DNA of 18,079 bases from Bacillota bacterium (GTDB taxonomy: Bacteria; Bacillota_A; Clostridia; Lachnospirales; Lachnospiraceae). Below the pieces are notes generated by a model. The model had not been told where the DNA came from and made no database searches. It saw only the letters and a list, made by a program, of their open reading frames with translations. Numbering within the stretch: the stretch's first letter is position 1; each line of letters starts with the position of its first letter. The position numbers and the translations under genes are program-made. Below are positions 1 to 7,198 of this stretch, in pieces. The DNA lies in contig JAEYMU010000003.1 in the NCBI GenBank assembly GCA_023407175.1, positions 1 to 18,079 of the forward strand. Reading direction: 5' to 3'.

Positions 1-1
1 C

Positions 2-244
2 GCGTGGGACAGGCAGGCTACACTCTTAAAGGCGCAGGCCCGGGCACAGTCAGAGCTCCGGTCTATGATAAAACAGTACGATGAGCTCCTGCATAACAAT
101 TGGGAGCTGGTTACCGAGGAGCAGAAGGCCCGCATTGAAGTTATGAGGGCAAAGGCTAATATTAATGATAGCGGATCAACTGAAAACGATGGATTTATCG
201 AAGCCTTATCTGGAAAGGTTGATGAAATATGGTCGGTAGAATAA
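2..244 (+). CDS. terS: Phage terminase small subunit, C-terminal part (5' truncated by window)
   Basis: The open frame beginning at base 2 has no start in the window and stops with TAA at 242-244, giving 80 residues. It holds a charged helical stretch (KAQARAQSELRSMIKQYDEL) followed by the ending DGFIEALSGKVDEIW. An acidic ending of this DGFIEAL...W type is characteristic of small terminase subunits of Firmicutes phages. The subunit binds the packaging site on phage DNA and brings the large subunit to it; the DNA-binding N-terminus lies outside the window. The frame overlaps the large-subunit start by 16 bases, as expected for a translationally coupled terS-terL pair. The family call rests on this C-terminal pattern plus position. 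Confidence 0.8.
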   Translation, partial: AWDRQATLLKAQARAQSELRSMIKQYDELLHNNWELVTEEQKARIEVMRAKANINDSGSTENDGFIEALSGKVDEIWSVE

Positions 245-1506
245 AACAGGCTATATTTAAGTTCAAGCCTTTTTCGGTTAAACAAATGAAAGTATTAACC
301 TGGTGGATGCCTAATTCACCAGTGCATGATATGGACGGGATAATAGCAGATGGATCCATTCGATCCGGAAAGACGCTATCAATGTCACTATCATTTGTTA
401 TATGGGCAATGTCCTCTTTCCGCGATCAGAATTTCGGTATGTGTGGAAAGACGATAGGATCCTTCAGGCGAAACGTCTTATTCCTCCTGAAGCTTATGCT
501 TCGGTCCAGGGGATACGGTATAGCAGATCACCGAGCCGACAATCTTCTGATCGTCACCAGCGGCGAAATAACAAACTATTTCTATATATTTGGTGGTAAG
601 GATGAACGTTCGCAAGACCTCATACAGGGTATTACCCTGGCCGGGGTCTTTTTTGATGAAGTGGCACTGATGCCGGAATCCTTTGTTAACCAGGCAACAG
701 GTCGGTGTTCTGTAGATGGTTCAAAATTTTGGTTTAATTGTAATCCGGATGGACCATATCACTGGTTTAAGATCAGCTGGATAGATAAGATTGTTGAGAA
801 GAATTTGCTGTATCTACATTTTACGATGGATGACAATCTAAGTCTGTCCAAAAAAATTAAAGATAGATACCGATCAATGTATACCGGGGTATTCTTTCAG
901 CGATACATATTGGGTTTGTGGGTTGTAGCTGAAGGCGTTATTTATGATATGTTCGACCGGGCGAAGCATGTAGTTGATAAATGGACTGACCTGATCAAGG
1001 ATACATACTATGTGAGTGTCGATTATGGTACCCAGAATGCAACAGTATTTCTCTTGTGGTGCAAGGATCAATTCGGAAAATGGATATGCATTAAGGAGTA
1101 TTATTATTCCGGTCGAGATGAGGACAGTCAGAAAACTGATACGGAATATGCCGATGATTTAAAGGCCTTCCTAGAAGATATTAAACCGATGAAGATAATT
1201 ATTGATCCGTCAGCTGCTTCGTTCATCGCAGAGCTTAAGAAGAGAGGCTACAGCATAAAAAAAGCACGTAATGATGTGCTCGACGGAATTCGTTTCGTAG
1301 GTTCGTTACTTAATCAAGAAAAGATAGCCTTTTCAGCAATCTGTGTTAATACAATTAAGGAATTTAGTTCTTATATTTGGGATATCAAGGCGTCAGAGCG
1401 AGGTGAGGATAAGCCTGTAAAACAACACGATCACGCGATGGATGCTGTAAGATATTTTTGCTATACAATACTGGCTAAGGGGCCTGGTATTACAATTTTC
1501 AAATAA
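229..1506 (+). CDS. terL: Phage terminase large subunit (PBSX/Terminase_6-type ATPase-nuclease)
   Basis: This is the 425-residue DNA-packaging motor that pumps phage DNA through the portal and cuts it. Near residues 42-49 is a Walker A loop, GSIRSGKT. A Walker B strand ending in the acidic pair VFFDE lies near 140-144. The C-terminal RNase H-like nuclease has its acidic residues in VDYG (D265), IIDPSAASF (D326) and HDHAMDAVRYF (D405). Length is normal for the family. The ATG lies inside the end of terS, with an AAGG-type ribosome binding site about ten bases upstream. All catalytic motifs are present, so the enzyme appears intact. It acts in the cytoplasm docked on the portal encoded next. 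Confidence 0.96.
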   Translation: MVGRIKQAIFKFKPFSVKQMKVLTWWMPNSPVHDMDGIIADGSIRSGKTLSMSLSFVIWAMSSFRDQNFGMCGKTIGSFRRNVLFLLKLMLRSRGYGIADHRADNLLIVTSGEITNYFYIFGGKDERSQDLIQGITLAGVFFDEVALMPESFVNQATGRCSVDGSKFWFNCNPDGPYHWFKISWIDKIVEKNLLYLHFTMDDNLSLSKKIKDRYRSMYTGVFFQRYILGLWVVAEGVIYDMFDRAKHVVDKWTDLIKDTYYVSVDYGTQNATVFLLWCKDQFGKWICIKEYYYSGRDEDSQKTDTEYADDLKAFLEDIKPMKIIIDPSAASFIAELKKRGYSIKKARNDVLDGIRFVGSLLNQEKIAFSAICVNTIKEFSSYIWDIKASERGEDKPVKQHDHAMDAVRYFCYTILAKGPGITIFK

Positions 1507-1512
1507 AGGCAG

Positions 1513-2943
1513 GTGAGAAAACTGAACGAAGATAAATCCAAAATTGACATTGTAAAAGAATTGATAAAGAATAAGGCCAGCTGGCACAGGCAGCACATGA
1601 AGCGCTGTCAGGAAGCAGATCGGTATTACCGAAATGAAAATGACATATTGCGATATGGTGTTAGAGGGCAGGATCCAGGGCCCTTACGGAATGCAGATAA
1701 TCGAATTCCCAGGAACTTTCATGGACTGCTTGTAAATCAAAAGGCATCGTATATGTTTACATCTCCGCCTTTGTTTGATGTTGGAAACAAAGATGTGAAC
1801 AAAAAAATTACGGAAATTCTCGGAGATTCATATGCAAAGAGGTGCAAAAATTTATGCGTAGATGCTTCAAATCATGAATGTGCATGGCTGCATTACTGGA
1901 AAAATGACAAGGGAGAATTTCGCTACAACATAGTTAGTTCGGAGCAGATCATCCCTGTGTTAAGCAATGACTTGGAGATGGTATTGCTTGCAATCCTACG
2001 GACCTATAAGGACATTGATTATAAAACAGGGAAAGAAATCACAATATGGGAGTATTGGGACAGCGAATACTGTTACAGCTATTACCGTGAGAGCAGTACT
2101 ATTTCTGCTTTAGGCCTGTCAAATTATAATATTTTTCCGGGTTTCCCCGAAGACGGAGCGGACGAAAAAAGAAATATATTTCCTCATGATTGGGAGGAGA
2201 TTCCCTTCATCCCGTTTTATAACAACAATATATTTACCAATGATCTGAAAAATATTAAACCGCTGGTGGATGCTTACGACAGAGTATATACCGGCTTTTT
2301 TAATGACTTGGATGACATACAAGAAATAATTTTCATTTTGACAAATTACGGAGGGCAGGATAAGAAGGAGTTTCTCGATGACTTAAAAAAATACAAGATG
2401 GTAAAGCTTGAAGATGATGGCACTAGTGATAAAACCGGACTCGAAACACTTACAATCAGTATTCCGATAGAAGCCCGGGACATGGCCCTTGAAAAGACCC
2501 GAAAAGCAATTTTCGAACAAGGCCAGGGTGTTGATCCTGATCCTCAGAAATTTGGCAATACTTCCGGAGAGTCACTGAAATATCTTTATTCCCTCCTGGA
2601 ATTAAAGGCCGGCTTAATGGAAACAGAGTTCAGGGAAGGCTTCGGTAAACTAGTGAGGGCAATATGCAAGCACCTGAACATTGAATGCAAGACCATCACA
2701 CAGACGTGGACAAGAACAGCTATTACTAATGACAAAGAGCTTGCAGAAATTGCCCAAAAAAGCGCCGGCGTTATCTCACAAAAGACGATTTTGCAGCGTC
2801 ATCCTTGGGTAGAGGATCCCGATAAGGAACTGGAGCAGATCAAGAAAGAGGAGCAGATTCCGGAAGATGATGACATGATACAAAGAAACAGAGCCAGTCG
2901 CGAAGCAAAAGAAAAGCAGGTGACCGACGATGCCAACGAGTGA
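1513..2943 (+). CDS. Portal protein (SPP1 gp6-like)
   Basis: At 476 residues this matches the SPP1-type portal family, the dodecameric ring at the unique capsid vertex through which DNA is packaged and ejected. Features seen are the N-terminal helical region with a QEADRYYRNEND segment, the conserved NRIPRNFHGLLVNQKASYMF region around residues 60-80, and the stem/wing region ending FGNTSGESLKYLYSLLELKA near residue 350. It lies between terminase and the MuF minor head protein, the standard order. The start is uncertain: the GTG at 1513 sits inside the best ribosome binding site (AGGTGAG, 1511-1517), whereas CTG at 1522 is in frame and well spaced from it. The 3' end overlaps the next gene by 14 bases. 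Confidence 0.93.
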   Translation: MRKLNEDKSKIDIVKELIKNKASWHRQHMKRCQEADRYYRNENDILRYGVRGQDPGPLRNADNRIPRNFHGLLVNQKASYMFTSPPLFDVGNKDVNKKITEILGDSYAKRCKNLCVDASNHECAWLHYWKNDKGEFRYNIVSSEQIIPVLSNDLEMVLLAILRTYKDIDYKTGKEITIWEYWDSEYCYSYYRESSTISALGLSNYNIFPGFPEDGADEKRNIFPHDWEEIPFIPFYNNNIFTNDLKNIKPLVDAYDRVYTGFFNDLDDIQEIIFILTNYGGQDKKEFLDDLKKYKMVKLEDDGTSDKTGLETLTISIPIEARDMALEKTRKAIFEQGQGVDPDPQKFGNTSGESLKYLYSLLELKAGLMETEFREGFGKLVRAICKHLNIECKTITQTWTRTAITNDKELAEIAQKSAGVISQKTILQRHPWVEDPDKELEQIKKEEQIPEDDDMIQRNRASREAKEKQVTDDANE

Positions 2944-4678
2944 ACAGTATTGGCGGGATCGCCAAGAACGAAAATACCTGTCCGGTGAAATGAAAGTCGA
3001 TGATTATTATTCAGGGCTGAAAAAAAACTTTGAACAGGCTAAAAAAGAAATCCAGTCCGTGATAAATGATTTCTTCTGGAGATACGCCGAGGAAAATCAG
3101 GTATCCTACACTACGGCACAGATTATGCTATCAAATACAGAGCTCGGAGAGCTGCAGGATTTTATTAATAAAGTTAAGGCTAATATGGGTAAGTATAATC
3201 AGGAGATTAACAACATGTCAATCCGGGCCCGGCTAACCAGGTATGAAGCTCTACTAAAGCAGATTGATGCCCTTATTCAGCAGCTTTATGCGGTCGAATA
3301 TCAGTATAAAGGCGAGGAGCTTCTGAAGGATGTCTACTCGGATAGTTATTATCGGACCTGGTTTAATGTTGATCAGTATCACGGTTTTCATCAGGAGTTT
3401 GCGCAGGTAAGTGCGCAGACGGTTGAGGAGCTGATTACATACCCATTTGATGGGGCAGATTATTCTGCTCGTTTGTGGAAGCAGAAAGATCACTTACTGC
3501 AGCAACTGAACGAATCAATTACTACTATGTTGATCCAAGGGAAGAACCCGCAGACATTAGCTAAGGAATTTGCCAGTAAATTTGAGACTAAGGAAAAAGA
3601 AGCGTACAGACTCCTGCATACGGAGGGGTCCTTTATCATGGAGCAGGCTTCCCAAGCGGCGTATAAAGAGGATGGTGTTAAAAGATACCGGTGGTTGGCG
3701 ACGTTGGATATTGATACCTGTGACGACTGCAGGGAGCTGGACGGTGAATCCTTTGATGTGGATAAGGCAGTTGTTGGTGTAAATACCCCTCCGTTACATG
3801 CATTTGATCGGTGTACCACGGTACCGGTTTACGAAGACGATGATTTGTCGCAGGAAACCAGAGTTGCACGGGATCCGGTAACCGGTAAAAACTACAAGGT
3901 GCCGGCTGATATGAATTATGAGCAGTGGCATAAGAAGTTTATCGAAAGCAATCCTGATGCAGTACTCGCCGAGAAGAAATGGAAGAATCGGCACGCTGAC
4001 AAGAAGCAGTATGAGAATTATAAGCAGCTGCTTGGAAAAGAATACCTTCCTAAGTCCTTTGATAAATTTCAGAATATGAAATATGCTGCTGGTAATGAAT
4101 ACGGCATCCTGAAGGCCCAAGCGAAGGGCATGACCTACTACAATAAAGCTATGGCCGCCGAGCCAGAGATAACAGCTCAAATTGAAAAGGTATCGGAGTC
4201 CATCGGAATGAAGACTATTGGGATGGAACACCGTATAAAAAGCAAAGAAAGATACCTTGAAAAAATCCGGCGGAAATATGATCCTAATGGTAATGAGTAT
4301 GAAGTTAAAGATATATTACGTTATACATATTCATCAAGTCCCATGGAGCTATCTGATAAAACGCTGAAAGCTATTGATGTTTATGAAAAAATGGGCTACA
4401 ATACAGTTGAGATAAAAAATTCATGGCTGAACAATCTGGATCCATACAATGGCATTAATACAACCATTCAATCTCCTTCGGGACAGAAATTTGAATTACA
4501 GTACCACACCCCGGATAGTTTTAAGATCAAGGATGGAAAGATGCATAAACTTTATGAACAGCAGCAATCAATAGCAGACACTTCGAGTAAGGAATACATG
4601 GATTTAACTGACCAAATGTTTGATCTTTCAGATTCACTGGAAGTTCCTGTGAATATCAGCGAGGTGAAGAATAAATGA
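2930..4678 (+). CDS. MuF/SPP1 gp7-type minor head protein fused to a C-terminal RelA/SpoT-like toxin domain
   Basis: The 582-residue protein has three visible parts. Residues 1 to about 190 are helical and charged. Residues about 210-305 are the phage head morphogenesis (MuF, SPP1 gp7) domain: LLHTEGSF, then C264-DD-C267, and P-P-L-H290...D-R-C295 resembling the family's metal-binding-like cysteine/histidine set. Residues 354-400 are a linker of the kind common in Firmicutes MuF proteins. Residues about 402-582 resemble a RelA/SpoT nucleotidyltransferase: R435-I-K437 followed by R441...K445-I-R-R-K449, V-K-D461-I-L-R, GY490, N507-G, FE522-LQ and M-H539...YE543. MuF proteins bind the portal and are packaged inside heads; many carry interchangeable C-terminal toxins, so a virion-carried toxin is inferred. 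The start has AGGTGA six bases upstream. The toxin part looks more AT-rich than the MuF part, consistent with module exchange. MuF domain about 0.95, toxin assignment about 0.75. Confidence 0.85.
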   Translation: MPTSEQYWRDRQERKYLSGEMKVDDYYSGLKKNFEQAKKEIQSVINDFFWRYAEENQVSYTTAQIMLSNTELGELQDFINKVKANMGKYNQEINNMSIRARLTRYEALLKQIDALIQQLYAVEYQYKGEELLKDVYSDSYYRTWFNVDQYHGFHQEFAQVSAQTVEELITYPFDGADYSARLWKQKDHLLQQLNESITTMLIQGKNPQTLAKEFASKFETKEKEAYRLLHTEGSFIMEQASQAAYKEDGVKRYRWLATLDIDTCDDCRELDGESFDVDKAVVGVNTPPLHAFDRCTTVPVYEDDDLSQETRVARDPVTGKNYKVPADMNYEQWHKKFIESNPDAVLAEKKWKNRHADKKQYENYKQLLGKEYLPKSFDKFQNMKYAAGNEYGILKAQAKGMTYYNKAMAAEPEITAQIEKVSESIGMKTIGMEHRIKSKERYLEKIRRKYDPNGNEYEVKDILRYTYSSSPMELSDKTLKAIDVYEKMGYNTVEIKNSWLNNLDPYNGINTTIQSPSGQKFELQYHTPDSFKIKDGKMHKLYEQQQSIADTSSKEYMDLTDQMFDLSDSLEVPVNISEVKNK

Positions 4679-4887
4679 GTGAAGAAGTCAGATATTTAAG
4701 GTTAACCGATATGGATAACCGTGGAACCGTTATTAAGCAGGAGGGCAGAAGGTTCTATGGTTATGAAAATGGCTCATGGCAAAGGAGGGGGCTGTCGATC
4801 GGATACTTTTATCCCGATGCTCCTGAATTTGAGTGCTACGAGGAAATAACCGAAGCGGAAGCAAACAAATTAATAACATCCATGTAA
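4675..4887 (+). CDS. Small hypothetical protein, candidate immunity protein for the MuF-fused toxin
   Basis: The gene encodes 70 residues with no signal peptide or membrane segment. It is rich in aromatic and charged residues (RRFYGYENGSWQRRG in the middle) and ends in an acidic helix, YEEITEAEANKLI. It starts on an ATGA overlap with the toxin-bearing head gene and has its own AGGTGA site seven bases upstream, so the two are translationally coupled. An intrinsic terminator overlaps its stop codon. I do not recognise a named family. Position immediately after a MuF toxin domain, small size and acidic character match what is known of immunity genes in polymorphic toxin loci, but this function is inferred from context. 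The alternative is an unrelated small head protein. Confidence 0.6.
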   Translation: MSEEVRYLRLTDMDNRGTVIKQEGRRFYGYENGSWQRRGLSIGYFYPDAPEFECYEEITEAEANKLITSM

Positions 4888-4921
4888 ACCATCTATTGTA
4901 ACGGTAGATGGTTTGTTTTAT
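4886..4921 (+). terminator. Intrinsic terminator after the toxin/immunity pair
   Basis: AAACCATCTA (4886-4895) pairs perfectly with TAGATGGTTT (4905-4914). The loop can be closed further by T-G, T-G and G-C pairs, leaving a TAA apical loop. The stem is followed by GTTTTAT. The left arm overlaps the stop codon of the 70-codon gene. The stem is AT-rich, so termination may be partial, which would let late transcription continue into the capsid genes. Confidence 0.75.
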
Positions 4922-4934
4922 AAAGAGTATATTT

Positions 4935-4963
4935 AGGCATTGGCCCATTGTCAGTGCTTTTAT
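4935..4963 (+). terminator. Possible second, weaker hairpin terminator
   Basis: AG(g)CATTG at 4935-4942 can pair with CAGTGCT at 4952-4958, with one bulged G and one G-T pair around a nine-base loop, followed by TTTATTA. It is imperfect, and a functional role is uncertain. It could back up the stronger hairpin just upstream. Confidence 0.3.
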
Positions 4964-4977
4964 TATGCTCTTTTTTC

Positions 4978-4987
4978 GGAGGTGATC
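4978..4987 (+). promoter_or_regulatory. Orphan near-perfect Shine-Dalgarno (GGAGGTGATC)
   Basis: The ten bases are fully complementary to the 3' end of 16S rRNA, yet no ATG, GTG or TTG follows at normal spacing. The nearest candidate initiator is ATC at 4992, opening a frame of 27 codons to TAA at 5073-5075 (beginning S-R-Q-A-R-D-M-A-L-F after the first codon). In-frame ATG at 5013 would give 20 codons without a good site. It may be the remnant of a small gene that lost its start, a non-AUG start, or a ribosome standby or regulatory site. Confidence 0.5.
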
Positions 4988-5117
4988 TTTTATCTCCCGT
5001 CAGGCCCGGGATATGGCCTTATTTTCATATTGTGCGGAATCACGTAAAACTATCAATTACTCCGCCGGAGAATAACGGCTAAATCCCAATACCCGGAGAG
5101 CGGGAATAAAAATCTAT
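4988..5117 (+). other. Non-coding, structured-looking leader upstream of the scaffold gene
   Basis: No convincing gene is visible between the terminator and the scaffold start. Several short inverted repeats are present: AGGCC/GGCCT at 5002-5006 and 5015-5019; CTCC/GGAG at 5060-5063 and 5067-5070; CCCG/CGGG at 5092-5095 and 5101-5104. TCCCG at 4995-4999 could alternatively pair with CGGGA at 5101-5105 and close the whole region. A cis-acting leader RNA controlling scaffold and capsid translation is possible but unproven. No clear sigma-70-type promoter was found. Confidence 0.3.
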
Positions 5118-5130
5118 GGAGGAATTTTAT

Positions 5131-5724
5131 ATGCAATGGTTATTAGATTTAATCGCAAAGCACACGAAAGACGGAGTGCTTAACAATGAAGCCTTGATAA
5201 AAGAGGTTAATACAGAGTTCCCGAAGCATGCAGTCCCAAAGTCGGACTTTAACGAACTGAATGAGCAGCTTAAGACAGCGAATGGTACCATCGCTGATCT
5301 CAAGAAGAACAATACCGATAATGAGGCTCTTCAGAACACGATTAAGGAACATGAGCAAACCATTTCTGGTCTCAAGGCCGATGCCGAAAAGACCAAGAAG
5401 GAATACACCCTTAAGGAGAAGCTGCGCGACCAGAATGTTACCGATCCGGATTATTTGATTTACAAGCATGGTGGTGTCGATAAGTTTACCTTTGATAAGG
5501 ATGGTAATCCGATAGGCCTTGAGGATACCGTAAAGCCATATAAGGAATCTATTCCGCATATTTTTAAGGCTGGCGATAAAACGGCTCCTGGCGCTGGTGC
5601 GGGATCGGGCTATAAGCCAAAGGCTGGACAGACGAATGAAGGAGGCTTTGGCAAGGGCTTAGCCGAAGCGATGAACAAAGCAAGTACATCAACAGAAAAT
5701 CCTTTTGCAAAAGCATGGGGTTGA
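5131..5724 (+). CDS. Phage capsid scaffolding protein (GP20-like)
   Basis: The 197-residue product has the hallmarks of the phage GP20 scaffold family: a short N-terminal helix, a long coiled coil of charged residues from about residue 40 to 100 (ELNEQLKTANGTIADLKK, then TIKEHEQTISGLKADAEKTK), a conserved middle (LRDQNVTDPDYLIYKHGG), and a flexible Gly/Ala-rich C-terminus. Scaffolds line the interior of the procapsid and leave or are degraded before packaging. The ATG at 5131 is preferred over the in-frame ATG at 5116 because GGAGG at 5118-5122 lies eight bases ahead of it and inside the longer version. It precedes decoration and major capsid genes, the normal order. Confidence 0.88.
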   Translation: MQWLLDLIAKHTKDGVLNNEALIKEVNTEFPKHAVPKSDFNELNEQLKTANGTIADLKKNNTDNEALQNTIKEHEQTISGLKADAEKTKKEYTLKEKLRDQNVTDPDYLIYKHGGVDKFTFDKDGNPIGLEDTVKPYKESIPHIFKAGDKTAPGAGAGSGYKPKAGQTNEGGFGKGLAEAMNKASTSTENPFAKAWG

Positions 5725-5750
5725 TTTAAACAGAAAGCGAGGTAAATAAT

Positions 5751-6161
5751 ATGTTTTTAGTAAAAAAGACGTTTGAAAATTCCGTTGAATTCTTAAGAAG
5801 TGAGCGGTATCAGAACATTAGCTGCACGGTGAGTGATAACGGAGTTACGGCCGATGCATACGGCAGAAAGTTTGTATTTGCCGGCACTCTTTTAGATGAA
5901 GATGGGAAGGCGGTAACAATAACCCGAAGCGGTTCTGCGGGGTCTTACACCTATACCCTTTCATCTACACCAGTCGGCATACTTTTTGACACGGTGGAGG
6001 TTACGCACGGTTCACAGCCTGGGGCATTGCTGATTGACGGTTCTGTCGATACGGAACGCCTGCAGGGGGAGTATGTGGTAGAAGCAGTCCAGCAACTCAT
6101 AGTAAAACAGCCGTTCGTCAAATTTTTTGTTGACGGAATATTACAGATTAAGGAGGACTAA
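5751..6161 (+). CDS. Head decoration-like protein
   Basis: The 136-residue protein has no membrane segment and is mostly beta-strand-like. The middle contains GVTADAYGRKFVFAGTLL, then PVGILFDTVEVTHGSQPGALLIDGSVDTERL. The order 'G-K/R-x-V-x-A-G-T ... VGIL ... DVT.G..P..L...G.V....L' recalls phage head-decoration proteins of the lambda gpD kind, which trimerise on the outer capsid surface and stabilise the expanded head. Its place between scaffold and major capsid genes fits. GAGG lies about ten bases upstream of the ATG. The family call is from pattern and position; a head fibre base protein is the main alternative. Confidence 0.65.
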   Translation: MFLVKKTFENSVEFLRSERYQNISCTVSDNGVTADAYGRKFVFAGTLLDEDGKAVTITRSGSAGSYTYTLSSTPVGILFDTVEVTHGSQPGALLIDGSVDTERLQGEYVVEAVQQLIVKQPFVKFFVDGILQIKED

Positions 6162-6164
6162 GGC

Positions 6165-7184
6165 ATGGCAAGAGTAGAAGAATTATTAACACCCAGGGAC
6201 TTGGTTGATTACACAAAGGAGCGTTCCCAGGAAGCCTACATGGGAGAATACCTGTTCCCGGAGGAAAAAAAGGAAGCTTTGGAAATAGACATGGTAAAAG
6301 GGGCAAGCAACCTGCCGGTATCTGCAAAGGTACATGCCTTTGATACAGAGGCAGAAATCGGCTCAAGAGAAGGAGCAGAGGCCTTCACGCAGGATTTGGC
6401 GCTGATCAAAAAGAAAATAAAGATTCCGGAGAAGGTAATCATCGCCCTGGAAAGCCCTAGAAATGACAGGGAAGAGGAGGATATGATCAAAAATATCTTC
6501 CGTGACGTGGACAATCTTGTTGCGTCAGTTAAGACTCGTGTTGAGTGCATGAGAATGGAGGCGTTGTCCTCCGGGAAAATCGTAATTAATGAAAATGGAG
6601 TTAAAGCTACGGTTGATTATGGCATGCCTGCGGAACATAAGACAAGCAAGACGTGGCTTTCAGGAAGCCCTACAATTCTGGAAGATATGGAGGCCATGGT
6701 TGAGAAAATTGTTGATGATACAGGATTCACTCCGACAAGAGCTCTCACCTCGAAGAAGAATCTAAGCGCAATTTTACGCGATGAAAGAATCCGTTCTGCT
6801 ATCTATGGAGTAAATAGTGCAAAACTTCTGACAGTAGCAGAATTGAATGCATTTCTTGCGCAACAGAAGCTTCCACAGATCGCTATTTACGACAAAAAGT
6901 ACCGCGTCCAGGGCACAAACGGGAAGTATACAACGAAGCGTTTCCTCCCGGAGGAGGCATTCATCATGATGCCGGATGGAAAAATGGGAGATACTTTTTA
7001 CGGAGTAACGGCCGAGGAGCTTGAGTTAAGGAGAAATCCTGATGTTGAGATTTCGGAAGCAGGAAAGATTATTGTATGCCAGTACAACACCATTGACCCG
7101 GTGGCTAAATGGATCAAGGCCGTAGCGACAGCATTGCCTTCCTTCCCTTATGCGGATCAGGTATTCGCAGCGACCATTGCTTAA
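6165..7184 (+). CDS. Major capsid protein (lambda gpE-like)
   Basis: The 339-residue protein matches the phage major capsid protein E family (HK97 fold). It begins LLTPRDLVDYTKER and has early segments PVSAKVHAFDTEAEIGSREG. It also has the conserved IALESPRN region, a DTGFTPTRALTSKKNL segment near residue 190, and a C-terminal domain with FLPEEAFIMMPDGKMGDTFYG near 265. Length is typical. It assembles into the icosahedral shell on the scaffold encoded upstream. The ATG has AAGGAGG about seven bases upstream, one of the strongest sites in the window, as expected for the most abundant structural protein. It begins three bases after the preceding stop. Confidence 0.93.
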   Translation: MARVEELLTPRDLVDYTKERSQEAYMGEYLFPEEKKEALEIDMVKGASNLPVSAKVHAFDTEAEIGSREGAEAFTQDLALIKKKIKIPEKVIIALESPRNDREEEDMIKNIFRDVDNLVASVKTRVECMRMEALSSGKIVINENGVKATVDYGMPAEHKTSKTWLSGSPTILEDMEAMVEKIVDDTGFTPTRALTSKKNLSAILRDERIRSAIYGVNSAKLLTVAELNAFLAQQKLPQIAIYDKKYRVQGTNGKYTTKRFLPEEAFIMMPDGKMGDTFYGVTAEELELRRNPDVEISEAGKIIVCQYNTIDPVAKWIKAVATALPSFPYADQVFAATIA

Positions 7185-7198
7185 GGCGAGGTAAGCAT

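Noticed and set aside
3794..4231. 145-codon open frame on the minus strand
   Set aside because: It lies opposite the MuF coding frame, which has clear domains; it has no convincing ribosome binding site or recognisable domain.
4948..4976. Promoter candidate (TTGTCA followed by TATTAT)
   Set aside because: Spacing between the two boxes is only about seven bases, and no correctly spaced -10 box is present.
5149..5559. 136-codon minus-strand open frame
   Set aside because: It is a shadow of the scaffold gene, whose coiled coil and family features are clear.
7109..7198. Upstream in-frame ATG for the connector gene
   Set aside because: It would overlap the major capsid gene by 76 bases; the ATG at 7199 has a ribosome binding site at proper distance and gives the normal family length.
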